Source of the DNA: Helianthus annuus
Taxonomy: Eukaryota; Streptophyta; Magnoliopsida; Asterales; Asteraceae
Reading direction: 5' to 3'
DNA: 64,000 nt
NCBI RefSeq assembly: GCF_002127325.2
Contig: NC_035433.2
Span: forward strand, 88,591,350 to 88,655,349
Position numbers and translations under genes: made by a program. Below, in pieces: positions 63,640-64,000 of the stretch; the first letter of the stretch is position 1; every line of letters starts with the position of its first letter. Under the pieces are notes generated by a model, which did not search any database, was not told the DNA's origin, and was given only the letters and a program-made list of their open reading frames with translations.

Positions 63640-64000
63640 AGAGTAAAATGCCATTTTCGTCCCTGAGGTTTGGTCAGTTTTGCGACTTTCGTCCAAAGGT
63701 TAGTTTTTTCGCACTGGATCCAAAAGATTTGAAATCTTGCCATTTTCATTCGCGGCTCGTTAACTCCATCCATTTTTCTCTATTAAGTCAAGGGTACTTC
63801 CGTCTTTTTTGTTGACTTAAAGGGCAATTCGGTCTTTTTCACTCTATGTAAAAAGACTGAATACCCCTGAAAAGATCGAATTGCCCTTTCAGTTAACAAA
63901 AAGGATGGAAATACCCCTAACTTAATGAAGAAAAAAGGATGGAGTTAACGAGCCAAATGAAAACGACATAATTTTAAACCTTTTGCCTTTTGGATCCAGA
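63640..64000. repeat. Foldback element in NSN1 intron, cut by window end
   Basis: A left arm with CCATCCATTTTTCTCTATTAAGTCA and GTACTTCCGTC is mirrored by TACCCCTAACTTAATGAAG and GGATGGAGTTAACGAGCC on the right. The centre lies near 63840-63860. Terminal GTCCCTGAGGTTTGG words belong to a common plant MITE style. The right end is beyond 64000. Confidence 0.75.

Overview
The window is nuclear DNA of a flowering plant. The evidence is split genes with GT-AG introns, a YUCCA-type flavin monooxygenase, a chloroplast-targeted protein of the At4g13200 type, a nucleostemin-like GTPase (NSN1), and dense nested LTR retrotransposons of plant lineages (Tekay/Del chromovirus, Tat, Athila, copia). The retroelement sequences look like those I know from Asteraceae, but that family-level placement is inference from memory.

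Layout. 1-27063 is one old Tekay-like Ty3 element (TE-A), entering from the left edge. Its gag is split by a second, very young Tekay-like element (TE-B, 3460-11812, target duplication CATTT). Its 3' LTR is split by a reverse-oriented copia-type element that encodes only a giant Gag-like protein (TE-C, 17556-25288, duplication AAGCT). 27064-36677 is gene space with a solo copia LTR, two hAT-type MITEs of one family, the YUCCA gene (minus strand), a MULE-type MITE with an internal 512-bp tandem duplication, and a hAT transposase remnant. 36678-54178 is a reverse-oriented Tat-type Ty3 element (TE-D) carrying a captured-type accessory gene on the opposite strand with its own TATA box. TE-D is split by a reverse-oriented Athila-like gag-pro element (TE-E, 42756-50859, duplication CCCAT). 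54322-55321 is a non-autonomous Helitron with seven tandem copies of its own 3' end. 55653-57368 is the plastid protein gene, and 60457 to past the right edge is the 3' part of the NSN1 gene on the minus strand.

LTR comparison by eye gives relative ages: TE-D 16 substitutions in about 447 bp, TE-A 8 in 317, TE-C 3 in 458, TE-E 10 in 1636, TE-B 2 in 2255. Each inserted element is younger than its host. TE-B, TE-C and TE-E all lack working reverse transcriptase and integrase yet are the youngest insertions, so all three must have been moved by enzymes supplied in trans.

The most unusual signal is structural. Each large element carries a cluster of a short, CpG-containing word private to that element, often in pairs at constant spacing, in its LTR or leader (TE-A 16241-16389, TE-B 4359-4599, TE-C 24244-24612, TE-E 44105-44152). 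In addition, TE-A and TE-B carry tandem RNA hairpins with compensatory stem changes (1761-1897 and 5133-5323), and TE-C displays the same 24-nt motif in the loops of two separate hairpins (19023-19046, 19192-19215). These look like cis-acting recognition elements for packaging, regulation or anti-silencing, and they are not explained by the coding content.
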